A DNA stretch of 64,000 nucleotides from Nocardia higoensis (GCF_015477835.1 NZ_JADLQN010000002.1:310001-374000), one strand, 5' to 3'. Positions 19,153-27,822 are shown, counted from the first letter of the stretch. Notes: generated by a model from the sequence alone, not told the origin. Made by a program: numbers and translations.

Positions 19153-20017
19153 GTGTGCGGCAAGTGTAGTGCGCCGGGTCCTCGTTCGGGAAACCGGGAG
19201 TGTGAACCTCCGGGGGGTGCGTGGGGAGGGGCCGGCGCGGGCTGCGTGTGGCCGATCGGGTGGGTGGGAAAGCGTTGAGCCTCAGCTTTGTTCATTTCGG
19301 CGTCCGCTGGATAGTATCGAATCATGTTGCCTACCAACCAGTTTGGTTTCGCTTCGGTAGGCCACCCGGAGGGAGTGTGAGCGCGGTGCTCGGGACCGAC
19401 CGCCCCGGGCGGCCTGCGCGGCCGATGTGGTCCTCGGATCGGGCTCCGCGACGCGGCGGCGCGGGTGCTGTGGCGAATTGTAAATACCCGCTGCGCAGAC
19501 CTTTTGGATTGCGAACTGTTAGCTGTGTGCGAAGTGTGTCGAGTGGGCTATCGGACTCCCCGGTTTGCCGCGTGTCGGATCGTGATTGCGGGTACCGTGG
19601 CGCATTGATGAATTGCGGGCGAATCGCCGATTTCGGTGATACGTCTTCCGGTGACGCGGATCTCGGCGATGCGCCGCCGGTGAATCGCCGTTGCGAGGGG
19701 GTCGTCATCGCGTCCGGCGATCGGATTTCGATGCGTCATTGTGGTGTCCGCACACAGCAACGATTGCCGCAGGAGGCTGATCGGAGACAGGTCCGGAGAC
19801 GTAGGTGGGCCCGGGTGCGCACCCCCTGCGGCGCACCCGGGCACAACGAATTATACCAGCCGGTGTGTTATTGGTAACTCGGCCATATTCATACCGAAAG
19901 TATGAATTGAACCGAAGAAACCGGCTCGAAGTATTCAATTATTCAACAAGTGCGCCAGGGGTCCGTTCCTACGGGGGGCTTCGAATGGCGGTGAGTAGCT
20001 TCGGAGGCGTTTCGAGC
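19153..20017. other. Long intergenic region upstream of the TetR gene
   Basis: About 860 bp without a convincing gene and visibly richer in A+T than the surroundings. Long frames such as 19221-19877 have irregular third-position composition and no homology I recognise. Regulatory-looking elements are present: ACCAA-N5-TTGGT at 19333-19347, inside a wider CCTACC...GGTAGG pair, and a perfect ATTCATAC-N5-GTATGAAT at 19887-19907. Confidence 0.5.
19887..19907. promoter_or_regulatory. Palindromic operator upstream of the ScbR-like regulator
   Basis: ATTCATAC-CGAAA-GTATGAAT has perfect 8-bp arms, 111 bp upstream of the regulator gene. The half-site ATACCG resembles the autoregulatory elements bound by gamma-butyrolactone receptors (ATACCGACC-type). 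Autoregulation is inferred. Confidence 0.6.
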
Positions 20018-20683
20018 ATGGCACGGCAGCAAGAGCGGGCCCGCCGGACACGGGCGGCGATAATCAGGTCCGCGGCCGTCGAATTCGGTAAGAGCGGCTA
20101 TGCCGCGGCATCGCTGAACAGAATCCTGGAAGGGTCGCGCGCGACCAAGGGAGCGATGTACTTCCACTTCGACTCCAAGGAAGAACTGGCCAGGGCGGTG
20201 CTGGAGACGGCGGTGGAGCGTTACCGCGCCACTGCCGAACGCTGGCTCGCTCGAACCGATCTGGGCCCACTCGACGTGCTGCACGGCATGCTCGACGAGC
20301 TGGCCCTGCGTCTCGAACACGACATCATCGTGCAGGCGGAATACCGGCTGATCATCGAGCCCGACTTCTATCGCGATGTCCAGGCGGGCGGCGGGCGTAT
20401 CCTCATCCGGGCCACGCGCTCGCTGGCGCTGCGGGCCGTCGAGCACGGACAGCTGCGTGAGGACGCCGATCCGGATCGCTTCACGCGCACGCTGAGCGCG
20501 GCGCTGGCCGGCCAGCGCTATCTGGTCGATCTGCCCGGCGTGGCGGCCGATCTGCGTGGCCGGTTCCAGGAGGCGCTGGAGGTCGTCGTCGAGTCGATGG
20601 CGACGCCGGAGTGGCGGGAGAAGTTCGCCGTCGACGGGTGGGCTGCGTCGGCGCGGCTGGAAGAGCTCGGTTTGGGCGTCTGA
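20018..20683 (+). CDS. TetR-family gamma-butyrolactone-receptor-like regulator (ScbR/ArpA type)
   Basis: A 221-residue regulator. The N-terminal helix-turn-helix, starting MARQQERARRTRAAIIRSAA and continuing through KGAMYFHFDSKEELA, is characteristic of ScbR/ArpA-type autoregulator receptors. The C-terminal ligand domain has the family's LDVLHGMLDELALRLEHD and VQAEYRLIIEP patterns. ATG at 20018 is chosen because the family begins MARQ and a GGAGG lies 10 nt upstream; an in-frame ATG at 19985 is possible. No AfsA/ScbA-like butenolide synthase lies nearby, so it is an orphan. The 21-bp palindrome upstream is the best operator candidate. Confidence 0.85.
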   Translation: MARQQERARRTRAAIIRSAAVEFGKSGYAAASLNRILEGSRATKGAMYFHFDSKEELARAVLETAVERYRATAERWLARTDLGPLDVLHGMLDELALRLEHDIIVQAEYRLIIEPDFYRDVQAGGGRILIRATRSLALRAVEHGQLREDADPDRFTRTLSAALAGQRYLVDLPGVAADLRGRFQEALEVVVESMATPEWREKFAVDGWAASARLEELGLGV

Positions 20684-20692
20684 CCAGCCGAT

Positions 20693-20722
20693 TTGGAACT
20701 CTCGGCGATGCTGTCATAAGCT
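20693..20722 (+). promoter_or_regulatory. Promoter of the tRNA-Glu-Asp-Phe operon
   Basis: TTGGAA (20693-20698) and TAAGCT (20717-20722) are separated by 18 bp. They lie 55 bp before the first tRNA and just after the regulator stop codon. Confidence 0.55.
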
Positions 20723-20777
20723 ATGCGAGCTCCCAACGGAACACCGTTGAAAGCCGGTCCGGAGAAATCCGGGGCGA

Positions 20778-20850
20778 GCCCCCTTCGTCTAGCGGCCTAG
20801 GACGCCGCCCTTTCAAGGCGGTAGCGCGGGTTCGAATCCCGTAGGGGGTA
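20778..20850 (+). tRNA. tRNA-Glu (anticodon TTC)
   Basis: A 73-nt cloverleaf. Acceptor GCCCCCT pairs with AGGGGGT (terminal G-U). The anticodon stem CCGCC/GGCGG encloses loop CTTTCAA, giving TTC. T-arm GGGTTCGAATCCC, discriminator A, no encoded CCA. Confidence 0.96.
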
Positions 20851-20879
20851 CGGTCTTCGGACTGTTGGTAGCACAGCAA

Positions 20880-20953
20880 GGCCCTGTGGCGCAGTTGGTT
20901 AGCGCGCCGCCCTGTCACGGCGGAGGTCGCGGGTTCGAGTCCCGTCAGGGTCG
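20880..20953 (+). tRNA. tRNA-Asp (anticodon GTC)
   Basis: A 74-nt cloverleaf. Acceptor GGCCCTG/CAGGGTC, anticodon stem CCGCC/GGCGG with loop CTGTCAC giving GTC, T-arm GGGTTCGAGTCCC, discriminator G. It is 29 nt after tRNA-Glu, probably on the same transcript. Confidence 0.96.
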
Positions 20954-21011
20954 CAAGTAAGCGCCGGAGAGATCCGGCGCTTCGCGTATGGCATTCGGAA
21001 CGGGTGCCTGC

Positions 21012-21085
21012 GGCCAGGTAGCTCAGTTGGTACGAGCGTCCGCCTGAAAAGCGGAAGGTCGCCGGTTCGATCCCGGCCCTGGCCA
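21012..21085 (+). tRNA. tRNA-Phe (anticodon GAA)
   Basis: A 74-nt cloverleaf. Acceptor GGCCAGG/CCTGGCC, anticodon stem TCCGC/GCGGA with loop CTGAAAA giving GAA, T-arm CCGGTTCGATCCCGG, discriminator A. It is the last tRNA of the trio and is followed directly by a terminator. Confidence 0.96.
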
Positions 21086-21089
21086 CGTC

Positions 21090-21125
21090 ATCCCCCTGGA
21101 GCAGTATCCGGCCAGGGGGATTTTT
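21090..21125 (+). terminator. Rho-independent terminator of the tRNA operon
   Basis: Stem ATCCCCCTGG/CCAGGGGGAT with a 12-nt loop, followed by TTTTT at 21121-21125, 5 nt after tRNA-Phe. It is a classical intrinsic terminator, unusual here in having a T-run. Confidence 0.9.
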
Positions 21126-21168
21126 CGTCTGTGCAGCCGGCCGGGGCCGGAGATGCGATGCTGGAGGC

Positions 21169-21351
21169 ATGGCTGAACGGTGGTACTACTGCTTGAAGCA
21201 CCAGCGGGCCGAGCAGGGCAGGCAGTGCTGGTTCCAGGATCGGATGGGTCCGTATCCGGATCGGGCCACGGCCGAGCGGGCGCTGGAGATCGTGCGGGCG
21301 CGCAACGAGCGTGAGGACGCCCGCGATCGGTCCTGGCGCGAGGGCGACTGA
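21169..21351 (+). CDS. Conserved small actinobacterial protein (60 aa)
   Basis: A 60-residue protein beginning MAERWYYCLKHQRAEQGRQC, with a C-terminal amphipathic charged helix (ATAERALEIVRARNERED). I recognise this pattern from many actinobacteria, where it is annotated as hypothetical or SPOR-like. The WYYCLKH start and the two cysteines (8 and 20) are conserved features in my memory of the family. GATGCT lies 6 nt before the ATG, so it may be leaderless, although a GGAGG also abuts the start. Function unknown. Confidence 0.75.
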   Translation: MAERWYYCLKHQRAEQGRQCWFQDRMGPYPDRATAERALEIVRARNEREDARDRSWREGD

Positions 21352-21573
21352 CAAGCGCCGCTGCGCGGCAACCGTTTTCACCGGCCCGAGCCGCCGCCAC
21401 CGGTGTGCGGGTACGTTGCCGCAGGTCGGTGACTCGATCCCGGTCCGGCGTCCGGTCGCGGCCGCTCAGCTGCTCATCAGGCGGATCGAGTACGGTTTCT
21501 CGGTAATCGACTATCGCTCGTACCGGTCCGGCGTGGGCCTGCGAGCTGGACAGGTGAGCAGGGAGGGCGACCC

Positions 21574-22293
21574 TTGAGGGTTACCGTTGTTGTGCCGACC
21601 TACAACGAGCGGGAGAATCTGCCGGTGGCGGTGGACCGGCTGACCGCGCTGGCGGTGCCCGACCTGCACATCCTCGTCGTGGACGACAACTCTCCGGACG
21701 GTACGGGCGAGGTGGCCGACAAGCTGGCCATCGAACTGCCCGACGTGGTGGGAGTGCTGCACCGCACCGAGAAGGACGGCCTCGGCCGCGCCTATGTCGC
21801 GGGCATCACCCGCGCGCTGGACGAGGGCGCCGACGTGGTCATCCAGATGGACGCCGATCTCTCGCACCCCGCCGAGGTGATCCCGGCGATGCTGGCGAAG
21901 CTGAGCGAATCCGACGCGGGTGTGGTGCTCGGATCCCGCTACGTGCCCGGCGGCTCCACCGCCGAGGAGTGGAAGTGGTACCGCAAGGCGCTCTCGGCCT
22001 GGGCCAACTTCTACGTCAACCTCATCCTGCGCCTCGGGGTGAAGGATGCCACCGCCGGCTTCAAGGCGTGGAAGGCCGACACCCTGCGCGCCATCGACGT
22101 GGCCTCCATCCGCAGCAACGGCTACTCGTTCCAGGTGGAGATGAACTACCGGGCTGTCCGCAAGGGCATCGCCATCGCCGAGGTGCCGATCCGTTTCGAG
22201 GAGCGGACCCTCGGCGCGTCCAAGATGAGTCTGAAGGTGCAGCTGGAGTCGGCGCTGATGCCGTGGAAGCTGCTGTTCGGCCGTTCGGTCTGA
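21574..22293 (+). CDS. ppm1: Polyprenol monophosphomannose synthase (Ppm1-type GT2)
   Basis: A 239-residue GT-A glycosyltransferase of family GT2 that transfers mannose from GDP-mannose to polyprenyl phosphate. The product donates mannose to lipomannan, lipoarabinomannan and glycoproteins. Motifs: VVVPTYNERENLPV at 5-18, VVDDNSPDGTG near 38, QMDADLSHP near 91, GSRYVPGG near 122 and FKAWKADTLRAID near 165. It corresponds to the catalytic half of M. tuberculosis Rv2051c and lacks the Lnt acyltransferase domain. The start is a TTG with GGGAGGG 6 nt upstream. Its stop is separated by one base from the convergent acyltransferase gene. Confidence 0.9.
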   Translation: MRVTVVVPTYNERENLPVAVDRLTALAVPDLHILVVDDNSPDGTGEVADKLAIELPDVVGVLHRTEKDGLGRAYVAGITRALDEGADVVIQMDADLSHPAEVIPAMLAKLSESDAGVVLGSRYVPGGSTAEEWKWYRKALSAWANFYVNLILRLGVKDATAGFKAWKADTLRAIDVASIRSNGYSFQVEMNYRAVRKGIAIAEVPIRFEERTLGASKMSLKVQLESALMPWKLLFGRSV

Positions 22294-22294
22294 C

Positions 22295-23809
22295 TCAGCC
22301 CTTCCGGGCCTGCCGCTGCCGTTTCGGCCGGGGCCTCGCCGCCTCGTCGGGTTCGGGCCAGTCGAGCAGGGTGTCGACGAAGAGCTGCCGCACCTGTTCG
22401 GCCCGTAGGTCCAGTTCGGCGAGATTCCAGTCACCTACGTCGACGGGTTCCAGGATCGCTACGTCCACCGTGCCCGCGCGCGCGACCATCGAATTGCGTC
22501 TGGCGATCTCACCGGCGTTGCGGATCACCACCGGGATGATCGGCACGCCCGCCTGATGGGCGATGTGGAAGGCGCCCTTCTTGAAGGGGCCCACCGCGGG
22601 GGAGTAGGACCGGGTGCCCTCCGGTGAAACGGCGATGGACAGCCCCTCGCGCAGGGTGTGGACCACCGGCGCCAGCGCGGCCCTGGCCTTCTCGGTGCTG
22701 GACCGGTCGATGAAGGTCACGCCCACGAAGCGCATGAGCGGTCCGAAGACCGGATTCCGGGTCAGTTCCTTCTTCCCGATTCCGGTCACGCCGCCGTGCA
22801 GGACGTGCGGGACGATGATCACGTCGAACTGGCTCTGGTGATTGAACAGGAACACCGCCGGTCGCGGTGAGCGCGCGTTGCGGGCACCGGTCACCCGGAC
22901 CCGCACCCCGACCGTGGCCAGCGTCGCCGCTGTCCCGTAGGCCATCAGCCCGTCGGCCATCGCGCGTCGCTCGCGGGTGGAGGACTTGGCCAGCACGCCG
23001 GACAACGCGCCGAGCAGCAGCGCGACGAATCCGGCGACAGTCCGCACGTAGTCGACGAGCCGGGGATCGCGTCTGCGCCGGAACGACACCACCGGCCAGT
23101 CGTGATCGACGGCGGCCGCGCGCAGAATCCGATCGGGATCGATCACCACCGGGTGCGCGGTCAGGGCCAGCAGCGGTTGATCGGTGGTCGCGCCGCTGTA
23201 GGCGTAGCCGGCCGTCGGGGCGAGGCCGCGTTCGGTCGCGAAGGCCCGCACGGCTCGAGCTTTGCCGTTGCGCCACAGTGTCTTGCCCGCCACGTAGCCG
23301 GTGAGCGCGCCGTCGGCGTCGGTGTCCATCGCCGTGCACAGCACGTGCTCGATGCCGAGTTCGGCGGCCACCGGCGCGACCTGGAACTCGGTCAGCGCGC
23401 TCACCAGCACCACGGTGTGTCCCCGCGCCAGGTGCGTCTGGACCAGCTGCCACGCTTCGGGGAACAGGTAGCCGTAGACCTCGCGCCGGAACAGCCGGAC
23501 ACCCAGCTCGGCGAGCTCGTCGCGGCGCCGCCCGGCCAGTCGCGCCGCGGCCTGGTGCAGGAAACGGCTGTAGCCGCCGTCGGTCAGCGCGGGCTCGAAG
23601 CCGTCGAGCAGGATGCGGGCGGCGGGGTCGCGGACGCCGCCCGGCCGGGTGCGGCGCAGCACCGAGGGCCCGGTGAACCCGTCCAGCACGGCGGACAGGT
23701 CGAAAACCGCGAGCACCTCGGGCCCGGCCGGTCCGGAGCGGATGCGCGCGAGCAGTTCGGTGAGGTCCTGTGTCCTTGCCGGGTCGCTCATCGCTGCCGG
23801 GTCGTTCAT
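22295..23809 (-). CDS. plsC: HAD-like / 1-acylglycerol-3-phosphate acyltransferase fusion (PlsC)
   Basis: A 504-residue two-domain protein. Residues 1-250 resemble an HAD-IB (SerB-like) domain: VLAVFDLSAVL at 33-43, VLVSALTEFQVAP, and AYSGATTDQPLLALT in place of the usual YSDSxxDxP. A hydrophobic linker follows (about 255-285). Then comes a PlsC acyltransferase domain with NHQSQFD at 323-329, FIDRSS near 362, SPEGTRSYSP near 392 and GVPIIPVVI. It would acylate lysophosphatidic acid at sn-2. The start overlaps the stop of the plsB-like gene (ATGA). The HAD motif I reads DLS rather than DxD and motif III lacks the second Asp, so phosphatase activity is doubtful. Confidence 0.87.
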   Translation of the reverse strand: MNDPAAMSDPARTQDLTELLARIRSGPAGPEVLAVFDLSAVLDGFTGPSVLRRTRPGGVRDPAARILLDGFEPALTDGGYSRFLHQAAARLAGRRRDELAELGVRLFRREVYGYLFPEAWQLVQTHLARGHTVVLVSALTEFQVAPVAAELGIEHVLCTAMDTDADGALTGYVAGKTLWRNGKARAVRAFATERGLAPTAGYAYSGATTDQPLLALTAHPVVIDPDRILRAAAVDHDWPVVSFRRRRDPRLVDYVRTVAGFVALLLGALSGVLAKSSTRERRAMADGLMAYGTAATLATVGVRVRVTGARNARSPRPAVFLFNHQSQFDVIIVPHVLHGGVTGIGKKELTRNPVFGPLMRFVGVTFIDRSSTEKARAALAPVVHTLREGLSIAVSPEGTRSYSPAVGPFKKGAFHIAHQAGVPIIPVVIRNAGEIARRNSMVARAGTVDVAILEPVDVGDWNLAELDLRAEQVRQLFVDTLLDWPEPDEAARPRPKRQRQARKG

Positions 23810-26244
23810 CGTGTCACCGGGCCGAGCGTGTTGGACGGGTCGAGATTGGCCGCCAGGGAGATGCGGGAACTGATGGCGCGCAGCTGGGTGGCGAACTCGG
23901 CGCGCCGCCGGGTGAGGTCGGTGCGGTCGGCGGCGGCTGTCGCCTCGGCCGGCTCGATCAGGTGGTAGTTGTCGGCGAGGGCGATCGCGCTGGAGAACAG
24001 CTCGGTGGACACCGATTCCGGGCTGTGCAGGCGCCGTTGCAGCAGCATCTGCTTGCCCACCGACACGCATTCGGCGATCAGTTCCTTGCGGTCGATCGGC
24101 GCGGCGGCGTCCTTGTCGGCCAGGCGTTCGGCGACCACCAGTTGCGCGTCGAAGAACGAACGCAGCACGCGGTGAGCCATCATGAAGCCCGAGCCGCGCA
24201 GCCGCGCCACGATCTCGCTGCCCTGGGTCTCCCTGCCCCTGCTGTTCCACTCCGGGTCGACCAGCAGCATCTCGGCGGTGATCCGCTCGGAGAACTCGGC
24301 GCGGTCGGGGAAGAAGAACTCGAACTTGAGCAGATCGCGCAACCGGAACGCCTCCTCCCAGCCCGCGCGCAGATTGTCGTCGACGGCTTCGATCGCGGCC
24401 AGCACCGACAGCTCCATGATGGCGCGGTCGACGAACCAGTGCACCGCGCTGTTGCGATAGAACGCGGCTTCCAGATGCGCGCCGCTCTCGATCGAGTACA
24501 CCGGCTCGATGCCGCCGCGGTAGACCGTCACCACTCTGGCCAGCGAGAGCTGTTCGAGTACGACGGCGAGCGAGGGTTCCTCGGTCAGCGCGGTGAGTTC
24601 GCCGGAGGGCAGTCTCCGGCGGCGGATGTAATCGATGACCGGGGCGAGCAGTGCGCGGACCTCGCCGAGGGTGAGGGCGCGCTGTTCGACGCCGAGCAGG
24701 GCCAGGGTGGCCAGCGCGTTCACCGTGATCGGCGTGACGTTGTTGATGCCGACGGCCACCTCGAAGGCCAGCAGTTGCACGGCGCGGCGCTCCTTCTCCG
24801 CGATCTCCTGCTCGGCGGGCGTCGGGGCGGGTGCCGCGCTGTCGGGGCCGTGCAGCGGAATGGTGACCGGCGGTGTGTGCATCGGGTCGCCGAGCGCGCT
24901 CAGGCGAGCGCGCGCCGAGAGCGGTTCGCCGAAGCGGACGTAGACGTGTCCGGCCGAATGTTGTTGCGAGCGGATGTAACGGGCCAGCCAGGTCAGGCCC
25001 TCGGGCTTCTTGCGTCCCCCCAGTTGTTCGGTGGCGATGGCGCCGAGTTCGTTGAGACGTTCGTAGGTGATCGAGACAGGCACCAGCATGACGTCGTCGA
25101 CGCGATGGGCGCGCACCGCGGCGGCCAGGTAGTTCAGCAGGCCGTAGCGCGGCGGTCGCAGTTTGCCGGTCCTGGTTCGCCCGCCCTCGAAGTACCACTC
25201 CAGGTTGAATCGCTTGCTGAGCAGATAGGCGAAGTACTCCTCGACGACCGCCTTGTAGACCTCGTCGTCGCCGAAGCTGCGGCGGATGAAGACCGTGCCG
25301 GTGCGCCGGGCGATCGGACCGATGGGCCAGAACCGCAGGTTGGCTCCGCCGATGACGTGATTGGGTGGGAAGTCGTTGCGCGCCAGTACATCGCCGAGCA
25401 CGAACGCGTCCACATAGGAGCGGTGCGACGGCAGGAAGACCAGCGGACAGGTGCGGTTGAGCTCGCGCAGCCGGTCCAGGCCGGTGTCGTCGGTGTCGAC
25501 CTTCCAGGTGGAGGCGTGTACCGGGCGCATGGCTTGGGTGAACAGGTCCGACACCATCCGCGACTGGGCCGCCACCAGTTCGTTGAGCCCCTTCTCCGCG
25601 CGCCGGTACACATCCTGCGGATCGGCGTCGATCTGATCGGCGATCAATCGCAGGCGGCGCAGGAACTCCGGCGAATCCAGGATCTCCTCGGCTACCAGCC
25701 GGGGGACCTTGTAACGGTCGCCGATCACGGCGCGCTCGGCGCGCTCCAGCGCGACCACCGCGGCGCGCACGATGGCACGCGCGAAGGGCTCTCCGCTTCC
25801 CGCGGTGTGCAGGGCGGCGGCCTCGGGGTTCTTGGCGCGCAGCTTGCTGAGCGGAGCGGGTGCCCCGGTGAGCACGACGTGCCGGTCGGGGGCCGTGCGC
25901 GCGAGCCTGCGTTGCACGAGCCGATTGGGCTTGCGCGGATCGGTCAGTGTGACCAGGTCGCCGAAGCTCATGCGCCGCACGCCGTCGCGTTCTTTCGGCA
26001 GCCACAGCACCCGCACGGGGACCACCAGTGGATCGTCCCGGCGGCCGATCAGCCGGGCCGCGACCGCGGTGGCGTCCAGATCGATCTGGGTGACCGGGGC
26101 GTCGGTGCCGAGTTCCGCCGCGATGCCGCCTTCGGCCAGCCAGGTGCCGATCAGTTCGCGCTCGACGCCGGAGGACGCGTCCACCAGGGCGACCACCGAT
26201 CGTGGTGCCGGGTGTGGCGGCTGCGAATCGGCGGGCTCGATCAT
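23806..26244 (-). CDS. plsB: Glycerol-3-phosphate 1-O-acyltransferase (PlsB2-like)
   Basis: An 812-residue PlsB-type acyltransferase, catalysing the first step of phospholipid and triacylglycerol synthesis. After a 170-residue N-terminal region, the acyltransferase block has FLPSHRSYVDAF (catalytic His near 274), GANLRFWPIGPIARRTGTVFIRR and WYFEGGRTRTGKLRPPRYG, then PVSITYERL. The long helical C-terminus is family-typical. GGAGG lies 4 nt before the ATG. It is translationally coupled to plsC. The pair resembles plsB2/plsC of M. tuberculosis and would make phosphatidic acid from glycerol-3-phosphate. Confidence 0.92.
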   Translation of the reverse strand: MIEPADSQPPHPAPRSVVALVDASSGVERELIGTWLAEGGIAAELGTDAPVTQIDLDATAVAARLIGRRDDPLVVPVRVLWLPKERDGVRRMSFGDLVTLTDPRKPNRLVQRRLARTAPDRHVVLTGAPAPLSKLRAKNPEAAALHTAGSGEPFARAIVRAAVVALERAERAVIGDRYKVPRLVAEEILDSPEFLRRLRLIADQIDADPQDVYRRAEKGLNELVAAQSRMVSDLFTQAMRPVHASTWKVDTDDTGLDRLRELNRTCPLVFLPSHRSYVDAFVLGDVLARNDFPPNHVIGGANLRFWPIGPIARRTGTVFIRRSFGDDEVYKAVVEEYFAYLLSKRFNLEWYFEGGRTRTGKLRPPRYGLLNYLAAAVRAHRVDDVMLVPVSITYERLNELGAIATEQLGGRKKPEGLTWLARYIRSQQHSAGHVYVRFGEPLSARARLSALGDPMHTPPVTIPLHGPDSAAPAPTPAEQEIAEKERRAVQLLAFEVAVGINNVTPITVNALATLALLGVEQRALTLGEVRALLAPVIDYIRRRRLPSGELTALTEEPSLAVVLEQLSLARVVTVYRGGIEPVYSIESGAHLEAAFYRNSAVHWFVDRAIMELSVLAAIEAVDDNLRAGWEEAFRLRDLLKFEFFFPDRAEFSERITAEMLLVDPEWNSRGRETQGSEIVARLRGSGFMMAHRVLRSFFDAQLVVAERLADKDAAAPIDRKELIAECVSVGKQMLLQRRLHSPESVSTELFSSAIALADNYHLIEPAEATAAADRTDLTRRRAEFATQLRAISSRISLAANLDPSNTLGPVTR

Positions 26245-26397
26245 GGGGCCTCCGTCTGCCTGTCGGCCCGCCGCCCGATGCGGCGGGGTCGCGAGTCACG
26301 GCACCCCATTGTCTCGCGTGCGGTGATCTTGCGCCCTGACTTCACGACCCGAGTTCGCCGAGGCGATGGCGCGCTGCCGAGCGCACCCACCCGCGAG

Positions 26398-26416
26398 GCA
26401 GGTAATGCTAACCTTA
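26398..26416. promoter_or_regulatory. Iron box (IdeR-type) upstream of salicylate synthase
   Basis: GCAGGTAATGCTAACCTTA matches 14 of 19 positions of the IdeR consensus TTAGGTTAGGCTAACCTAA, 40 bp before the TTG start. A second partial half-site (TTAGGTCATCTTAA) lies at 26429-26442. Repression in iron-replete cells is expected. Confidence 0.7.
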
Positions 26417-26455
26417 CTTCGCATCAAGTTAGGTCATCTTAATTCTGGAGGATCG

Positions 26456-27769
26456 TTGTCGACGACGGATGAGCGCTCTCGCGTTGAGTATGTAACCGAT
26501 CCGGCGGCGGCGATGTCCCGATTGGCGAGCGCGGATCGTTTCGGCGAATACGTGATGTACGAGCGCCCCGGACAGTGGATCTTCGCCGCCGACCCGATCG
26601 GCAGTATCGAGCTCGACGCCACCGAGCTGCGGGTCAGCTGGGCGGGCGAGACCACGGTGACGGCGTGGGAGGGCTCGCCCGCCCGCGCCCTCGATCGCGC
26701 CCTGGCCATGCTGCCCGCGCACTCCGCCCACGCCTACGGCTGGATCGGATTCGAATTCTGCGCCTGGGCACTGCAGGCGAGGGCCCACGTCGACGAGCGG
26801 ATGTCGCTGGCGCATCTGATGATTCCGCGCATCGAGGTGACCGTCGACGAGTCCGGCGTGCGGATCTCGGGCGCGAGCCCTCGGGAGGCCGCCGACATCC
26901 ACGATCTCATCGCGGACTCGCAGGACACCGAACTGCCGCACGCTCAGCCGATCGACGTGCGCGTCGACCCGACCGGGTATCGGGACAGGGTCGCCGAGGC
27001 CGTCGCCGAGATCGGCGCCGGCAGGTATCAGAAAGTCATCCTGTCGCGAAAGGTGGATCTGCCCTTCATCGTCGACGTGCCCGCCACCTACCGCCTCGGT
27101 CGCGCCAACAACACCCCGGCGCGCTCCTACCTGCTGCGCCTGGGTGGCCTGGAGTCGGCCGGTTTCAGCCCGGAGCTGGTGGTGTCCGTCGACGACGACC
27201 GCGTGGTCACCACCGAGCCGCTGGCGGGCACCCGCGCCTTCGGCCGCGGCCACGCCGAGGACATGGCCGCGCGCGCCGACCTGGTCAGCGACCCGAAAGA
27301 GATCGTGGAGCACGCCATCTCGGTGCAGCTGTCCTTCGCCGAGATCAGTTCGGTCGCCGATCCCGGCACCCCGGCGGTGTCGGACTTCATGGCGGTGCGC
27401 GAGCGCGGCAGCGTGCAGCATCTGGCCTCGACGGTGCGTGGCACGCTGGCCGCCGATCGTTCCGGCTGGGACGCCCTCGAGGTGCTGTTCCCGTCGGTCA
27501 CCGCGTCGGGCATCCCGAAGCGTGAGGGCGTGGATTCGGTCTTCCGGCTCGACGGCGCGCCGCGCGGGCTGTATTCCGGTGCGGTGGTGACGGTTTCGCC
27601 GACCGGCGCGTTGGAGGCGACGCTGGTGCTGCGCGCGGTCTACCAGACCGCCGAGGGCGCGTGGCTGCGCGCGGGCGCGGGCGTGGTGGGTCAGTCCGAG
27701 CCGGAGCGGGAGTTCGAGGAGACCTGCGAGAAGCTCGGCAGTATCGCTCCCTACGTGGTCAAGGCCTGA
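26456..27769 (+). CDS. mbtI: Salicylate synthase (MbtI/Irp9-type)
   Basis: A 437-residue chorismate-using enzyme that makes isochorismate and then salicylate for siderophore synthesis. The C-terminal half is very close to what I recall of M. tuberculosis MbtI: RYQKVILSRKVDLPF (general-base Lys), SPELVVSV, EPLAGTRA, PKEIVEHAISVQ, RGSVQHL, PSVTASGIPKREGV, GLYSGAV and SEPEREFEETCEKL. The start is a TTG with GGAGG 5 nt upstream, which rules out the longer open frame. It is convergent with the salicyl-AMP ligase and controlled by an iron box. In Nocardia the corresponding nocobactin gene is called nbtS. Isochorismate synthase is less likely given the MbtI-like signature. Confidence 0.9.
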   Translation: MSTTDERSRVEYVTDPAAAMSRLASADRFGEYVMYERPGQWIFAADPIGSIELDATELRVSWAGETTVTAWEGSPARALDRALAMLPAHSAHAYGWIGFEFCAWALQARAHVDERMSLAHLMIPRIEVTVDESGVRISGASPREAADIHDLIADSQDTELPHAQPIDVRVDPTGYRDRVAEAVAEIGAGRYQKVILSRKVDLPFIVDVPATYRLGRANNTPARSYLLRLGGLESAGFSPELVVSVDDDRVVTTEPLAGTRAFGRGHAEDMAARADLVSDPKEIVEHAISVQLSFAEISSVADPGTPAVSDFMAVRERGSVQHLASTVRGTLAADRSGWDALEVLFPSVTASGIPKREGVDSVFRLDGAPRGLYSGAVVTVSPTGALEATLVLRAVYQTAEGAWLRAGAGVVGQSEPEREFEETCEKLGSIAPYVVKA

Positions 27770-27791
27770 CCGGCCGCCGCGCGAACACGCA

Positions 27792-27822
27792 CGGGCGGCG
27801 TATCTTTCGGATGCGCCGCCCG
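27792..27822. terminator. Probable bidirectional terminator between the siderophore genes
   Basis: Inverted repeat CGGGCGGCG/CGCCGCCCG with a 13-nt loop sits between the convergent salicylate synthase and ligase genes. Confidence 0.55.

Noticed and set aside
19080..21085. Integrated element between tRNA genes
   Set aside because: No integrase, no duplicated tRNA 3' end seen, and the content between is one regulator gene.
22295..26299. A 1,334-codon minus-strand open frame spanning two genes
   Set aside because: It continues plsC upstream through a non-coding frame of the plsB gene. The plsB frame has clear acyltransferase motifs, and plsC has its own coupled start at 23809.
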